From Chloroflexota bacterium (GTDB taxonomy: Bacteria > Chloroflexota > Dormibacteria > CF-121), in NCBI GenBank assembly GCA_005881235.1, contig VBEQ01000086.1, positions 1-6,232 on the forward strand: DNA of 6,232 nt, read 5' to 3'. This document shows positions 1-5,351 of this stretch, one piece after another; position 1 is the first letter of the stretch; each line of letters opens with the position of its first letter. Below the pieces are notes generated by a model that was given only the letters and a program-made list of their open reading frames with translations, had not been told where the DNA came from and did no database searches. Made by a program: the position numbers and the translations under genes.

Positions 1-57
1 CATCTGGGCGCCGCCGGGTGGTCGAGCAGCGTCCCAATGCGCGAGTACTTCCGCTAG
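1..57 (+). CDS. C-terminal end of an unidentified protein (partial)
   Basis: Reading from base 1, this frame gives an 18-residue tail ending in VPMREYFR and a TAG stop at 55-57. Sixteen of the 18 sense codons end in G or C; the other two plus-strand registers of the same stretch show only about 60 percent G/C at third positions. That is the pattern of real coding in this GC-rich genome. The gene would converge on the minus-strand ligase, with the two stop codons overlapping at 54-57, like the converging pair at the other end of the window. The tail is too short to name a family. It could also be non-coding intergenic sequence. Confidence 0.38.
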   Translation, partial: HLGAAGWSSSVPMREYFR

Positions 58-2027
58 CGACCCCCACCCTGCCCTCCCCCAGAGGGGGAGGGAAAATCCG
101 ACCGCAGCGCGCGAATGGGGTCCAACGTCGCCACGTCATCGATCGCCGAGAGGTCTCCCGGCGGGTCGCCGAGGAACACGCTGCGGATGACGCGGCGGAG
201 GATCTTGCCGTTGCGGGTCTTGGGCAAGCGCGGAAGCACGTGAACCCCCGCCGGCTTGAAGGGCTTTCCCAGCGAGCGTTCGACGCTGCGTGAGACCGCC
301 GCAGGGATCGGCCCCGCGTCGGCCTGCGGCCGTGGCACCACGAAGACCACGACGGACTGACCCTTGAGCGGATCCGGAATCCCGACGGCGGCCGCCTCCG
401 CCACATCGGTGCCGTCGAGCGCGGCGGCCTCGACCTCTGCCGGCCCGACACGCTTGCCCGCGACCTTGATGGTGTCGTCGGAGCGGCCCAGGATGTACCA
501 GAGCCCGTCCTCATCGATCAAGGCCCAATCACCGTGCACCCAGACGTCGGGCCAGCGCGACCAGTAGGTCTCCAGGTATCGCTCCGGGTCTTTCCACAGT
601 CCGAGCGTCATGCCCAGGTAGGGGCGACGGACCACGAGCTCCCCAACCTCGCCCCGCACTGGCTGGCCGCGCTCGTTGAAGACCGCCGCATCGATGCCGG
701 GGATCGGACCCGCAAAGCTGCCGGCTTTTGATGGCGTCAGGAAATTGCCGCAGACGAGGCCGCCGCCGCACTCGGTGCCGCCGGAGTAGTTCATGATGGG
801 CACCTTGCCGCGCCCCACGACCTCGAAGAGCCAGCTCCATGCTTCCGGCGTCCAGGGCTCGCCAGTCGAGGCCAGCACGCGGAGCCGGGAGAGCGACGTC
901 GCCGGCAGGGCCCGCTCGCCGGAGGCCATCAGCACGCGGGTGAGGGTGGGGGAGATGCCCAGGTGGGTGACCCCGTTGCGGTCGGCCACCGACCAGACGC
1001 GGCGCGGCTCCGGGAAATCCGGTGCCCCGTCGTAGAAGACCGCCGTGCCGCCGAGCATCAGGCTGCCGAAGACCAGGAGCGGTCCCATCACCCAGCCCAT
1101 GTCGGTCACCCACATCACCCGCTCGGCCGGCCGGACGTCCATGCCGAGTGCCCAGTCCTGAGCCGCTTTGATCGGAAGGCCGGCGTGCCCGTGCACCGTG
1201 CCCTTGGGCCGACCCGTCGTGCCCGACGTATAGAGCAGGAGCAACGGCTCGTCCGCGCGCATGGCTTCGGTTGGCACCCGTTGCGGCCGGCCGAGGTCGT
1301 CCCAGGCGAGGTCACGCCCGGCCTGCATGGCAACGTCGATGCCGGCGCACGCAACCACGACCTGGTGCATCAGTTGCGGCAGCGCGGCCGCGGCCTGGTC
1401 AGCGATCGGCTTCATCGCGACCGGCCGCCCGCGACGCACCGCGCCGTCCGCGGTGATCAGAACGCGGGCGTCGGCGTCGGCCAGCCGCTGGCGGATCGCT
1501 TCCGCGCCGAAGCCCGAGAAAAGGGGAACGGCAACCGCGCCGAGCTTGGTGCACGCTAGCAGGGCGACCGCGTTCTCGATCACGAGCGGCAGATAGAGGC
1601 CGACCGCCACGCCACGTTCGACACCGATCGCGCGGAGCCCGGCCGCCGTCTGCTCGACCGCGTTCTCCAGCTGCGCGTAGGTCAGCTGCCGGACCGTCCC
1701 CGCCTCCGTCTCGCCGATCAGCGCGACGCTGTCGGGATCCGACCGGCGATGGCGGAGCACGGCCGAGTCGTACGCATTGAGGAGACCGCCAGGAAACCAG
1801 CGGGTGAAGGGAAGGCCCGACGAGGTATCCATCACCGCGTGGTACGGCGCCGACCAAACGATGCCCAGCTCCTTGATCAATGCGTCCCAGAACCAGTCGG
1901 GGTCACGCGCCGCCCTCTCGCACAGTTGCGGGTAGGTCGCGCACTGATGCTCGCGCATGAAACGCCAGAGCCGGCTTCTCTGCATCTGTTCGCTGCTCGG
2001 TGACCACGCTGGAGCGACCGGGCTCAT
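54..2027 (-). CDS. AMP-forming acyl-CoA synthetase (acetyl-CoA synthetase-like, substrate unknown)
   Basis: Member of the ANL adenylate-forming family: it activates a carboxylic acid with ATP to an acyl-adenylate and passes the acyl group to CoA, in the cytoplasm. The 657 residues match the length of Acs/AACS-type enzymes (about 650). An ACAS-N-type N-terminal region (about 30-90, with DWFWDALIKELGIVW) comes first. Then follow the P-loop YTSGTTGRPKG (266-276), the A5 motif NYSGGTEC (413-420), the HGDWALIDEDG core motif (498-508) with D500, the hinge region GRSDDTIKVAGKR (514-526), and the A10 motif KTRNGKILRR with catalytic K608. All catalytic motifs are intact. Where Acs has the WWQTE motif whose second Trp closes the acyl pocket, this protein has SGGTE, with G416 at that position, so the substrate is probably larger than acetate. 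The start ATG overlaps the stop of the upstream CoA-transferase gene (ATGA), and no good Shine-Dalgarno is visible, so translation is probably coupled. The last residues (646-652) are encoded by a GC-rich palindrome and are probably not functional. Acetoacetate, propionate, or a longer or aromatic acid are all possible substrates. Confidence 0.93.
   Translation of the reverse strand: MSPVAPAWSPSSEQMQRSRLWRFMREHQCATYPQLCERAARDPDWFWDALIKELGIVWSAPYHAVMDTSSGLPFTRWFPGGLLNAYDSAVLRHRRSDPDSVALIGETEAGTVRQLTYAQLENAVEQTAAGLRAIGVERGVAVGLYLPLVIENAVALLACTKLGAVAVPLFSGFGAEAIRQRLADADARVLITADGAVRRGRPVAMKPIADQAAAALPQLMHQVVVACAGIDVAMQAGRDLAWDDLGRPQRVPTEAMRADEPLLLLYTSGTTGRPKGTVHGHAGLPIKAAQDWALGMDVRPAERVMWVTDMGWVMGPLLVFGSLMLGGTAVFYDGAPDFPEPRRVWSVADRNGVTHLGISPTLTRVLMASGERALPATSLSRLRVLASTGEPWTPEAWSWLFEVVGRGKVPIMNYSGGTECGGGLVCGNFLTPSKAGSFAGPIPGIDAAVFNERGQPVRGEVGELVVRRPYLGMTLGLWKDPERYLETYWSRWPDVWVHGDWALIDEDGLWYILGRSDDTIKVAGKRVGPAEVEAAALDGTDVAEAAAVGIPDPLKGQSVVVFVVPRPQADAGPIPAAVSRSVERSLGKPFKPAGVHVLPRLPKTRNGKILRRVIRSVFLGDPPGDLSAIDDVATLDPIRALRSDFPSPSGGGQGGGR
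61..96. repeat. GC-rich palindrome inside the ligase 3' end
   Basis: A perfect 9-bp inverted repeat, CCCTCCCCC at 72-80 and GGGGGAGGG at 84-92, has a 3-nt AGA loop and is flanked by C-rich sequence on the left and AAAA on the right. This type of CCCTC.../...GAGGG element resembles dispersed intergenic palindromes common in many GC-rich bacterial genomes. It encodes the Pro-Ser-Pro-Ser-Gly-Gly-Gly part of the ligase tail. Neither strand has a T-run after the stem, so it is not a classical intrinsic terminator. A structural role at the end of two convergent transcripts is possible. Whether it is repeated elsewhere in the genome cannot be seen in this window. Confidence 0.6.
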
Positions 2028-2773
2028 CCGGTTTTCATGCTATCGCCCGTCCAGAACCCATCCGGATCGGCGTGACGGATATAGGCCAGTTCATCGGCCG
2101 TGGGAATCGCCGTGGCGGGCGTGTGGTCCTCGATCGTGACGGGAAAGCCGGTTGCCTCGCGCACCTGCTGCGGGGTCACCCCGGGATGCAGGCTGGCAGC
2201 TCGGACGCGGCGGGTGGAGAGGTCGAAGACGCCCAGCGTGGTGATCAGGGTGGCGGGGCCGCCGCGCCGCCGTCCCGGGAAGTGGCCCGGGGAGGTGACA
2301 TAGTCAACCCGCTCGCGAAACCGGCGCGGTTCGTGCTCCATGATCAAGACCGTGCGCCCGGCCAATGAGGCGATGTCGCCCGCGCCGCCGCTACCGGGCA
2401 GGCGCGTCAGCGCGCCGTTGCTGCTGGTGCGTGTGGTGTTGAGGTTGCCCAAGGGATCGACCTGGGCCCCGCCGATGAAGCCGACGTCGACGCGGCCCTG
2501 TTGCAGCAGGCTCATGACGTCCACCAGCCCGAGGCAGGCGACGGCGCCCACGATGTTGGGCGGATCTCCCATCGTGTAGATGAAGGCTTCGGCGGGCCGG
2601 TCGCGGATGACGCCGTTCTCGAAGAGCCCGATCGCATCCGGCGCGTGGTTTGCCTTGGCCAGCCCGAAGCCGAGCAGGGGTAGGCGCATGCCGACAAAGA
2701 CGACCTCGTGATCACGGATCTCGCGGGCGGCCGCCACCACCATCAGCTCCCGCCGGGTATAGCGGGAAGTCAT
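2024..2773 (-). CDS. Class I CoA-transferase subunit B (GctB/IpdB-like)
   Basis: Beta subunit of a heteromeric class I CoA-transferase of the glutaconate CoA-transferase type, 249 residues, the usual size. Family landmarks are VVFVGMRLPLLGFGLAK (24-40), LFENGVI (50-56), MGDPP (68-72), GFIGGAQVDPLGNLNTT (98-114), LPGSGGAGDIA (125-135), HEPRRFRERVDYVTSPG (147-163), and near the end SLHPGVTPQQVREATGF (194-210). E52 of the ENG motif matches the glutamate that forms the covalent glutamyl-CoA thioester in glutaconate CoA-transferase. IpdB, the steroid-ring hydrolase relative, lacks this residue as I recall the family. A true transferase is therefore favoured over an IpdAB-type ring hydrolase, although the C-terminal SLHPGVTP segment occurs in both groups. 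The gene overlaps its neighbours by 4 nt on both sides (ATGA at 2770-2773 and 2024-2027), as expected for a complex whose subunits are made in equal amounts. A GGAGG lies about 13 nt before the start codon, rather far for a ribosome site. Confidence 0.9.
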   Translation of the reverse strand: MTSRYTRRELMVVAAAREIRDHEVVFVGMRLPLLGFGLAKANHAPDAIGLFENGVIRDRPAEAFIYTMGDPPNIVGAVACLGLVDVMSLLQQGRVDVGFIGGAQVDPLGNLNTTRTSSNGALTRLPGSGGAGDIASLAGRTVLIMEHEPRRFRERVDYVTSPGHFPGRRRGGPATLITTLGVFDLSTRRVRAASLHPGVTPQQVREATGFPVTIEDHTPATAIPTADELAYIRHADPDGFWTGDSMKTG

Positions 2774-3714
2774 GGCGCGAAGTTCGCCTCCGCCGCCAGC
2801 CGTCGATCGCTGACGCGCAGGCGTGCGAGGTTGGCCTCACCCATGTGGCGTAAATACGCCGCCCGGTCGGGGAGATCGAGGACCCACTCGCGCAACCAGG
2901 ATTGGAGGCCCTCGGGGGTGCGCGACATTCGGTGGTAGGCGAGAAACGGCTCGAAGTCGCGTCGCCAGTACCCCTGCACCGAGGAGGGGAGGGCGCCGCC
3001 CGGCTCCTCAACGACCGCGCTGACGAGGAATCCCGGGATGACGGTACGGTTGGGATCGCTGCGGATCACCGCTTCCGGGACGACCTGCTCGCAGATCACG
3101 ATGGTGCGGCGCGCGGCGTAAGCCGCTTCGACGGTGAGGCCGAGGTTCCCCCACAGGTGGGCGTTGCCCTGGGCGTCGGCGCGCTGGACGTGGATGATGG
3201 CGACCTCCGGTCGTAGGGCGCCCACCGCGAGCAGGTCGGGGCCGCCAAAGGGATCACCGATCGGCCGGATGCGTGGATGGCCTCGCACAATATCGCCGCC
3301 GATCCCGGTGAAGGTCGGCAGGTAAGGGAGGCCCATGGCCGCCGCCTTGAGGGCCAATCCGACGCTGAAGTTGGAGTGGTCTTCCATGACGATGCGGCGC
3401 GGCTGGCCCTGTTCGTAGGCGCGCCGGAATCCGTATCCTGATCCGCCGGCGACGTTTCCCACCCAGGCCGCGATCACCTTCGCCACGGTGCCGGCCGCGA
3501 TCATCTGGTCGAACGCCATGTCCGAAATGGGACCGATCAGGGTCAGGTCACGCCGCTGCTGGCGGATGATCTCGTGCACGGCCGCGAAGGGAATGCCGGA
3601 CTCCAGCGCCAGCCCGAGGGCGATGGCGTCGCCGTCGTGCACCTGCTCGGCGATCGCCTCGCGCAGCGAGCGCTTCAATTTCACGGGGACCGACGGCGAT
3701 TCGGGTGCCGGCAC
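2770..3714 (-). CDS. Class I CoA-transferase subunit A (GctA/IpdA-like)
   Basis: Alpha subunit partner of the downstream subunit B; together they would move CoA from one acid to another in the cytoplasm. From the GTG at 3714 the protein has 314 residues. Landmarks are KLKRSLREAIAEQVHDGDAI (12-31), the glycine-rich NVAGGSGYGFRRAYE (87-101), PTFTGIGGDIVRGHP (133-147), and HVQRADAQGNAHLWG (175-189), typical of GctA proteins. The start is uncertain. GTG 3714 lies 8 nt behind a TAGCAT box, which suits a leaderless start. GTG 3684 gives MKLKRSLREA, which best matches where family members begin. The longest frame opens at GTG 3786 but adds a non-conserved leader and overlaps the divergent gene. The stop overlaps the subunit B start (ATGA). 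The gene is first in the three-gene operon, so it should carry the operon promoter. Confidence 0.88.
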   Translation of the reverse strand: MPAPESPSVPVKLKRSLREAIAEQVHDGDAIALGLALESGIPFAAVHEIIRQQRRDLTLIGPISDMAFDQMIAAGTVAKVIAAWVGNVAGGSGYGFRRAYEQGQPRRIVMEDHSNFSVGLALKAAAMGLPYLPTFTGIGGDIVRGHPRIRPIGDPFGGPDLLAVGALRPEVAIIHVQRADAQGNAHLWGNLGLTVEAAYAARRTIVICEQVVPEAVIRSDPNRTVIPGFLVSAVVEEPGGALPSSVQGYWRRDFEPFLAYHRMSRTPEGLQSWLREWVLDLPDRAAYLRHMGEANLARLRVSDRRLAAEANFAP

Positions 3715-3722
3715 CGTCGGTA

Positions 3723-3728
3723 ATGCTA
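3723..3728 (-). promoter_or_regulatory. Candidate -10 box of the CoA operon
   Basis: On the minus strand this reads TAGCAT, four of six matches to TATAAT, and ends 8 nt before the GTG at 3714. Transcription would start at or next to that codon, giving a leaderless message. No convincing -35 hexamer is placed at 16-18 nt. This is a weak, pattern-based call, supported mainly by the same geometry at three other genes in the window. Confidence 0.33.
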
Positions 3729-3742
3729 CATGCGCGCACGCC

Positions 3743-3770
3743 TTGAATTTGCGGAAAAACGTAGTAGGCT
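3743..3770 (+). promoter_or_regulatory. Candidate promoter of the TM2-like gene
   Basis: A -35-like TTGAAT (3743-3748) is followed after 16 nt by TAGGCT (3765-3770) in the most AT-rich part of the divergent region. The ATG at 3777 comes 6 nt later, so the transcript would begin at or very near the start codon. The only ribosome-site-like sequence is an AGG at 3766-3768, inside the -10 box itself. Both hexamers are imperfect. Confidence 0.42.
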
Positions 3771-3776
3771 GAATGG

Positions 3777-4088
3777 ATGCAGCCACTGCGCGGCGAGATC
3801 ATCGATGGTACCCCGCGGTTCAAGAAGAACCGCCCGCTGAACCCGGGCCGGGCCGCCAGGCTGTCGATCGTTCCCGGTCTTGGTCACTGGTACGCGGGCG
3901 CACCGCTGAAGGGACTGGCGTTCTTCGCCGCCATCGTCGGTCCGATCGTGATCGGTACGGAACTCGACCTGACCGTAGTGGGTGCGGCGCTGGGGATTCC
4001 GCTCGACCTCGGGGGCTTTGGGCTCTGGGCCTTCTGCGCCTATGATGCCTATCGCACCGCAAAAAATCGGATGCGACCGGCCGCCTGA
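3777..4088 (+). CDS. Small TM2-like two-helix membrane protein
   Basis: A 103-residue protein. A polar, basic N-terminus (1-28, with RFKKNR) leads to the signature RLSIVPGLGHWYAGAPLKGL (28-47), typical of TM2-domain-like and related small proteins (xxPGxGxxYxG). Two hydrophobic segments follow, about 46-61 and 66-88, and a basic tail DAYRTAKNRMR (90-100) in which DAYRTA is characteristic of the same group. It should sit in the cytoplasmic membrane with its basic ends probably inside. The function of such proteins in bacteria is generally unknown, and I do not assign one. ATG 3777 was chosen because it gives the conserved frame; ATG 3773 opens a different frame without recognisable content. 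The gene is divergent from the CoA operon, with about 62 nt between the start codons, and lies 75 nt before a response regulator. Confidence 0.78.
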   Translation: MQPLRGEIIDGTPRFKKNRPLNPGRAARLSIVPGLGHWYAGAPLKGLAFFAAIVGPIVIGTELDLTVVGAALGIPLDLGGFGLWAFCAYDAYRTAKNRMRPAA

Positions 4089-4163
4089 TATTCGACGGCG
4101 CGCAACGGGCTCAGCAACCTGACGCAAGGTCGCCCGCAACCTTCCTCTCTTAATGTCGCTGGT
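4089..4163. repeat. 75-nt gap with GCAACCT direct and inverted elements
   Basis: GCAACCT occurs at 4114-4120 and again at 4136-4142, 22 nt apart or about two helical turns. Between them lies AGGTCGC (4127-4133), the same heptamer inverted with one mismatch. AAGGTCGC (4126-4133) and GCAACCTT (4136-4143) could form an imperfect hairpin with a 2-nt gap, followed by pyrimidine-rich CCTCTCTT. The arrangement could be an operator for the response-regulator gene or a weak terminator for the upstream gene. The sequence does not decide between them. Confidence 0.4.
4151..4156 (+). promoter_or_regulatory. Candidate -10 box of the response regulator gene
   Basis: TAATGT lies 7 nt before the GTG start at 4164, the spacing expected for a leaderless start. 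No recognisable -35 hexamer sits 16-18 nt upstream; that place is taken by the GCAACCT/AGGTCGC elements, which would suit an activator-dependent promoter. Confidence 0.3.
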
Positions 4164-4577
4164 GTGGCGCGGGAGAGAAGGGTCCTCTTAATCGACGACG
4201 ATCCGGATCTCGCCGACCTCTATCTATTGCAGCTTCGCCGCGACGGCATCCCCCTCGAGCACACGCGCACCGGCCAGGACGCGGATACCTTCGTTCGCAC
4301 CCGTGTCCCGGCACTCATCCTGGTCGATCTCCGGTTGCCGGACATCGATGGCCGGGAATTGATCCAGCGCTGGGCCGATGATTCCGTCGCCGGGGCGATT
4401 CCGATCTGGATCCTGAGCAACACCACGCCGGAAGACAACCTCTGGTGGCACACCGCACCGAACGTTCAGCGCTACTTTCTGAAGTCGAAGGTCGTCCTCG
4501 CGCGGCTGAGCCTCGAGATCCGCGCGACCCTGGGGCTGCCATACGGCGATCGGATCAACCACCGCATCGCCGGCTGA
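4164..4577 (+). CDS. Single-domain response regulator (receiver only)
   Basis: A 137-residue CheY-like receiver without an output domain. The acidic pocket is D11-D13 (VLLIDDDPD), the phosphorylation site is D55 in LILVDLRLPDIDG (51-63), the switch residue is S85 (WILSNT), and the conserved lysine is probably K107 (RYFLKSK), with serine in place of the usual following proline. It should be phosphorylated by a histidine kinase and act by protein contact rather than by DNA binding. No kinase gene is present in the window. The start is GTG 4164; the nearby ATG 4153 is in another frame that stops quickly. A tryptophan-rich stretch (NLWWHTAP, 92-99) precedes the last strand and is unusual. The gene ends 18 nt before the CPBP protease gene on the same strand, so the two are probably co-transcribed. 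The partner and signal are unknown. Confidence 0.88.
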   Translation: MARERRVLLIDDDPDLADLYLLQLRRDGIPLEHTRTGQDADTFVRTRVPALILVDLRLPDIDGRELIQRWADDSVAGAIPIWILSNTTPEDNLWWHTAPNVQRYFLKSKVVLARLSLEIRATLGLPYGDRINHRIAG

Positions 4578-4591
4578 TTCCGCCGCCTGCC

Positions 4592-4597
4592 GATAAT
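4592..4597 (+). promoter_or_regulatory. Candidate -10 box for an internal CPBP start
   Basis: GATAAT, five of six matches to TATAAT, overlaps the ATG at 4596 and ends 7 nt before the next in-frame ATG at 4605. If used, transcription would begin at the second ATG and yield a leaderless message for a protein three residues shorter. No -35 sequence is evident, and the box may be coincidental. Confidence 0.28.
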
Positions 4598-5351
4598 GAG
4601 CTCGATGGAAGGGCTGGCCCCGGCCGCACCGCCACAGGCGGCAGACCGGTTGCGCTGGCTCGACCTCCTGCCGGTGATCGCCTTCACCGTGCTCGGCATC
4701 ATCCTCGTGTTTGCGGTGCTGGTCGGCCTGGCGCGCGGCAATCGCGGCTTCTACCGCGCCAACCTGGGGACGATCTCGTTGAGCGCTGCGCTCGCCGTTT
4801 ACCTCGCCTTCGGCTCAGGGATCGTCGTGGCGCTCCGGCGACTGCGCGCTCCATTGGCCTTTCTCGGGCTTCGCTGGCCGACGCCGCTCGACCTCGGCCT
4901 GACGCTGCTCCTGCTGATTCCCTGGTACCTGGGCATCATCATCGTGTCCGCGGCCTCGGCGCTGCTCTTCAACGGTGGCCGCGTCGTTCCAAGCAACAGC
5001 CGGCTGGTCTTCGTGCAGCACCCCGGCGGCATCGGCATCCTGCTCCTGGCGCTGCTCGTCACCGCGGTCGCCGCTCCTCTCTGCGAGGAGGTGTTCTTCC
5101 GCGGCATGCTCTTTCGCCTGCTCCGGACCCGCGTCCCGCTGTGGGCGGCCGTCCTCCTGAGCGCGATCGCCTTCGGCCTTGCCCACGCCAGCCCCGCGGT
5201 CAGCGCCGCCCTCCTGCCCACCTTTATGTACATGGGGACGGTGCTGGCGGTCATTTACGCCAGGACCGGCTGGCTGACCAACACCATCCTGCTGCATGGA
5301 CTGAGCAATGCGATCGCGACCGTGCTCGTCTTCTACCAGGCGTCTAGTTGA
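4596..5351 (+). CDS. CPBP family intramembrane metalloprotease (Rce1/CAAX-protease-like)
   Basis: A 251-residue multi-pass membrane protein with the three motifs of the CPBP (Abi/Rce1) family. These are CEEVFFRG (163-170), giving E164, E165 and R169 of EExxxR; FGLAH (193-197), giving FxxxH with H197; and LLHGLSNA (232-239), with H234 and N238. The glutamate and histidines are the residues that bind the water and metal in Rce1-type proteases, so the protein is probably active. Hydrophobic segments lie at about 24-47, 57-80, 98-124, 146-162, 181-196, 203-221 and 227-247. Bacterial members include peptide-processing enzymes and bacteriocin self-immunity proteins, but most have unknown substrates, and no prenylation or bacteriocin gene is nearby. 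No Shine-Dalgarno precedes ATG 4596; ATG 4605 is an alternative start. The gene is 18 nt behind the response regulator and its stop overlaps the convergent USP gene. Confidence 0.9.
   Translation: MSSMEGLAPAAPPQAADRLRWLDLLPVIAFTVLGIILVFAVLVGLARGNRGFYRANLGTISLSAALAVYLAFGSGIVVALRRLRAPLAFLGLRWPTPLDLGLTLLLLIPWYLGIIIVSAASALLFNGGRVVPSNSRLVFVQHPGGIGILLLALLVTAVAAPLCEEVFFRGMLFRLLRTRVPLWAAVLLSAIAFGLAHASPAVSAALLPTFMYMGTVLAVIYARTGWLTNTILLHGLSNAIATVLVFYQASS

Noticed and set aside
72..92. The palindrome as an intrinsic terminator
   Set aside because: The stem is strong, but neither strand has a T-run immediately 3' of it.
529..1113. A 194-codon minus-strand frame overlapping the ligase in another register
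   Set aside because: It is Arg/Gly-rich shadow coding; the ligase frame is intact from start to stop across this stretch, so there is no frameshift to explain.
963..1559. A 198-codon plus-strand open frame antisense to the ligase
   Set aside because: It is low-complexity and basic, with no family signature, and lies wholly opposite the conserved core of the ligase.
3715..3786. An N-terminal extension of the GctA-like protein from GTG 3786
   Set aside because: The extra 24 residues have no family similarity, would overlap the divergent gene start, and would place the candidate promoters inside the coding sequence.
4445..5347. A 300-codon open frame on the plus strand spanning the receiver end and most of the CPBP gene
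   Set aside because: It is a GC-rich shadow frame: the product is Arg/Pro/Ala low-complexity with no domain, while the overlapping frames carry complete receiver and CPBP motifs.
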